Shown here piece by piece: positions 62,397-64,000 of a stretch of 64,000 nucleotides of DNA. The position numbers were made by a program, and so were the translations under genes. The stretch is from Adhaeribacter aerolatus (GTDB lineage Bacteria > Bacteroidota > Bacteroidia > Cytophagales > Hymenobacteraceae): positions 1-64,000 of the forward strand of contig NZ_BJYS01000004.1 of NCBI RefSeq assembly GCF_007991635.1, read 5' to 3'. Under the pieces are notes generated by a model that did no database searches, was not told where the DNA came from, and saw only the letters and a list, made by a program, of their open reading frames with translations. Numbering within the stretch: position 1 is the first letter of the stretch; each line of letters opens with the position of its first letter.

Positions 62397-63506
62397 TTAA
62401 CCCTCGTTTTGTTTATTCGTTACTTTTACTTTAACCGGGGCACCATCTTTTAACGTCATCACGCCGGTAGTCAGTACCGTATCGCCCGCCCGCAAACCAG
62501 AAGTTACTAAAACATCGCGCTCGGTGCGGGTAGCCGTTTCTACTAAGGCTTCTTTGGCTTTCCCATTCTGGGTAACAAACACCTTTTTCCCGTTTTGTAC
62601 CGGTATTACGGCTTCGGTCGGCACTAACAAAGCATCTGGTATAACATTTAAGGGCAACTGAATGTTTGCAAAAGAACCGGGCAATAATTCTCCGTTGGGG
62701 TTAGCCGCTCTGGCGCGTAGTTGCAACGTACGGGTAGTAGTCTCAATGCCAGGTTCAATGGCATAAACCTTAGCCGGATATTCTTTTTTAGAACCAGCTA
62801 CCATAAACGTTAACTCGGTATTTAATTTTACCTGGCTCGCGTATTTTTCAGGCACCGAAAAGGTAATCTTAACCGGGTCGGTACTTACCAGATTGGCAAT
62901 AACCGTTGCGGGCGAAATATAAGCGCCTTCCGATATTGCCCTTAGTCCTATCCGGCCCGAAAAAGGCGCCCGAATAGTAGTTTTAGCTAATTGGGCCCGT
63001 ACCAATTGGGTTTGAGCCTGCGCCGACTGCAAATCGGCCCGGGCTACGTCATTTTCTTCCCGGCTAATCGCTTCTTTTTCTAACAACAAGCCGGCGCGCC
63101 GTGCGTTTTCGGCTGCCAGGCTTTGGCGGGTTTGGGCCTGCGATAGTTGCGCCCGCAGTTCGGTATCGTCTATTTTTACCAGTACCTGCCCTTTTGTAAC
63201 ATTGCTGCCTTCCTTAAAAGAGATATTCCTAACCAAACCCGAAACTTCACTTCTTATTTGTACCTGTTCGTTGGCTTCGATGGAACCGTTTACCGCTAAA
63301 GTATTGGCAAATTCCTGCGGCTGCAGCACCACCCCACTTACCCGCATTGCTGGCGCACCACCGCCTTTTCCGCCGCCGGCCCCACCACGACCGCCTCCTG
63401 GCCCACCGCCGGATTCCGCTATTTTTTTATTAGCCGAAATCCGGTTAACTACTAAATACGCGAAGCCAACTACGAGTAAGAGGTAAATAATATATTTTAA
63501 TTTCAT
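62397..63506 (-). CDS. RND efflux periplasmic adaptor (membrane-fusion protein)
   Basis: The 369-residue protein has a signal anchor (KLKYIIYLLLVVGFAYLVV) and a Gly-rich spacer (GGGPGGGRGGAGGGKGGG, residues about 35-50). The adaptor domains follow: lipoyl-like QVQIRSEVSGLVRNISFKEGSNVTKGQVLVKID, a helical hairpin (LRAQLSQAQTRQSLAAEN...), and a beta-barrel IGLRAISEGAYISPATVIANLVSTDPVKITFSVPE. It lies first in the operon and bridges pump and channel. No regulator of the operon is within the window except possibly the partial gene at the end. Confidence 0.93.
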   Translation of the reverse strand: MKLKYIIYLLLVVGFAYLVVNRISANKKIAESGGGPGGGRGGAGGGKGGGAPAMRVSGVVLQPQEFANTLAVNGSIEANEQVQIRSEVSGLVRNISFKEGSNVTKGQVLVKIDDTELRAQLSQAQTRQSLAAENARRAGLLLEKEAISREENDVARADLQSAQAQTQLVRAQLAKTTIRAPFSGRIGLRAISEGAYISPATVIANLVSTDPVKITFSVPEKYASQVKLNTELTFMVAGSKKEYPAKVYAIEPGIETTTRTLQLRARAANPNGELLPGSFANIQLPLNVIPDALLVPTEAVIPVQNGKKVFVTQNGKAKEALVETATRTERDVLVTSGLRAGDTVLTTGVMTLKDGAPVKVKVTNKQNEG

Positions 63507-63850
63507 CTTTTATAGTGTAGTAATAATCTTTTGAATCTGGGGGAAAGAGCACCAAAATAAAAGACAAATCTGTAGAAAATTTGTTTTTCGCGAATCAGCC
63601 AGTTTAGGAAGTTTCAGGCCCCCACCTTTGCCTTTATTTCGGGATAAATTTAAAGTTTAATAAAGATTTATTATCATACTTTTTAAACAATACATTTATC
63701 TTTTTAACACCTATAATTAAAAACAAGTAATCATTGCTTAAATTATAGATGGACAATAAAAGTAGCTAAAGGTTTAAAGGTGCTTAAAGATTTTTCTTTA
63801 AAGCTAGGCTTCCTGCGGTCCTTTTTAACCGGCGGTTGTCTAAAAATATT

Positions 63851-63899
63851 AAAGGCTGTCGCAGATATAGCTCAATCAGTTATATCCGCAACAGCCTTT
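63851..63899. terminator. Long hairpin terminator
   Basis: AAAGGCTGTCGCAGATATA and its near-perfect complement TATATCCGCAACAGCCTTT enclose an 11-base centre; the flanks are TTT on one side and AAA on the other. It lies 30 bp after the stop codon of the minus-strand partial gene and could act in both directions. Confidence 0.8.
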
Positions 63900-63927
63900 T
63901 GCTGTAATAAGTGCTTAAATGTAGTAC

Positions 63928-64000
63928 TTAGGTTATAATACCTTTACCAATGGCGTATTTAATGAGTGCCGCCGTATTCTTGGCTTTTGTTTTTTCAATA
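63928..64000 (-). CDS. LuxR-type regulator, C-terminal end only
   Basis: The last 24 codons run off the window edge: EKTKAKNTAALIKYAIGKGIIT and stop. This is the tail of a LuxR HTH, with the same KNT..L..YAI pattern seen at the end of the PAS-LuxR regulator (24820-25629). The N-terminal part lies outside the window, so it may be a response regulator or a PAS-LuxR protein. Confidence 0.75.
   Translation of the reverse strand, partial: IEKTKAKNTAALIKYAIGKGIIT

Noticed and set aside
1-64000. CRISPR array, tRNA or rRNA genes
   Set aside because: No spaced direct repeats of the right size and no cloverleaf or rRNA-like sequence were seen on either strand.

Overview
The window is chromosomal DNA of a Bacteroidota bacterium, most likely a cytophagalean of the Hymenobacteraceae type (Adhaeribacter/Pontibacter/Rufibacter-like). 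The evidence is three type IX secretion cargo proteins (two with gliding-motility type B tails, one with a type A tail), a plug-domain mini-protein, the araB-araD-araA-SSS symporter order, YpdA, and 7TM/LiaS-like/NarL-like signalling genes. Core genes have mid-range GC. Bases 1-2834 and 4610-5300 are clearly more AT-rich and look foreign. I see no rRNA, tRNA or CRISPR array and no intact transposase.

Bases 1-5740 are the accessory part and hold the most unusual feature: an integron-like cassette array. Four small genes, all on the minus strand, alternate with four imperfect palindromes (1-70, 760-895, 1471-1537, 1997-2131). The array starts 190 bp from the 3' end of a 431-aa tyrosine recombinase (3025-4320) on the same strand. 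At every junction whose two ends are visible, the bases that open a cassette (GTTRNNN...) are the exact reverse complement of the bases that open the palindrome at the far end of that same cassette, not of its neighbour. This is the rule expected if each cassette was once a circle joined through its own attC. The recombinase has the complete catalytic set and an IntI-like SPLD tail, lacks the insert typical of IntI, and carries a 150-residue N-terminal extension. A DUF433/DUF5615 toxin-antitoxin pair on the other side of the recombinase has the same cassette-end signature, in the opposite orientation, and abuts a zinc-ribbon gene that has lost its start.

Bases 6000-14970 hold an M48-type metallopeptidase, a plug-like secreted protein, a lipoprotein, a 163-bp fold-back element, two paralogous small proteins, and a large Omp85-type protein whose N-terminal half looks phosphoesterase-like plus kinase-like. 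Bases 15214-21159 are an L-arabinose module (ribulokinase, ribulose-5-phosphate 4-epimerase, arabinose isomerase, sodium/sugar symporter). It is followed by a DnaQ-like exonuclease overlapping a cNMP/CBS/DUF294 protein, a HAD phosphatase and a PAS-LuxR regulator.

Bases 26038-28418 carry an 81-aa protein ending in a GG-Cys-Pro-rich tail, a 7TM protein, a sensor kinase and a response regulator, apparently one signalling operon. Bases 28850-52173 are mostly housekeeping and envelope genes: two subtilases, barrel proteins, DUF892, DUF4180, DUF3140, DUF1572, a wHTH/DUF4153 membrane module with two copies of a shared operator, radical SAM, VOC, CDGSH, MOSC, GNAT, DUF2062, cyclophilin and YpdA. Two copies of a 250-320 bp repeat lie at 28454 and 36761. 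Bases 52311-64000 carry a T9SS beta-helix protein, a 690-bp AT-rich gap, a DUF1624 acyltransferase-like membrane protein, an alkyltransferase-like protein, a complete RND efflux operon (adaptor, pump, TolC) and the C-terminal end of a LuxR-type regulator.
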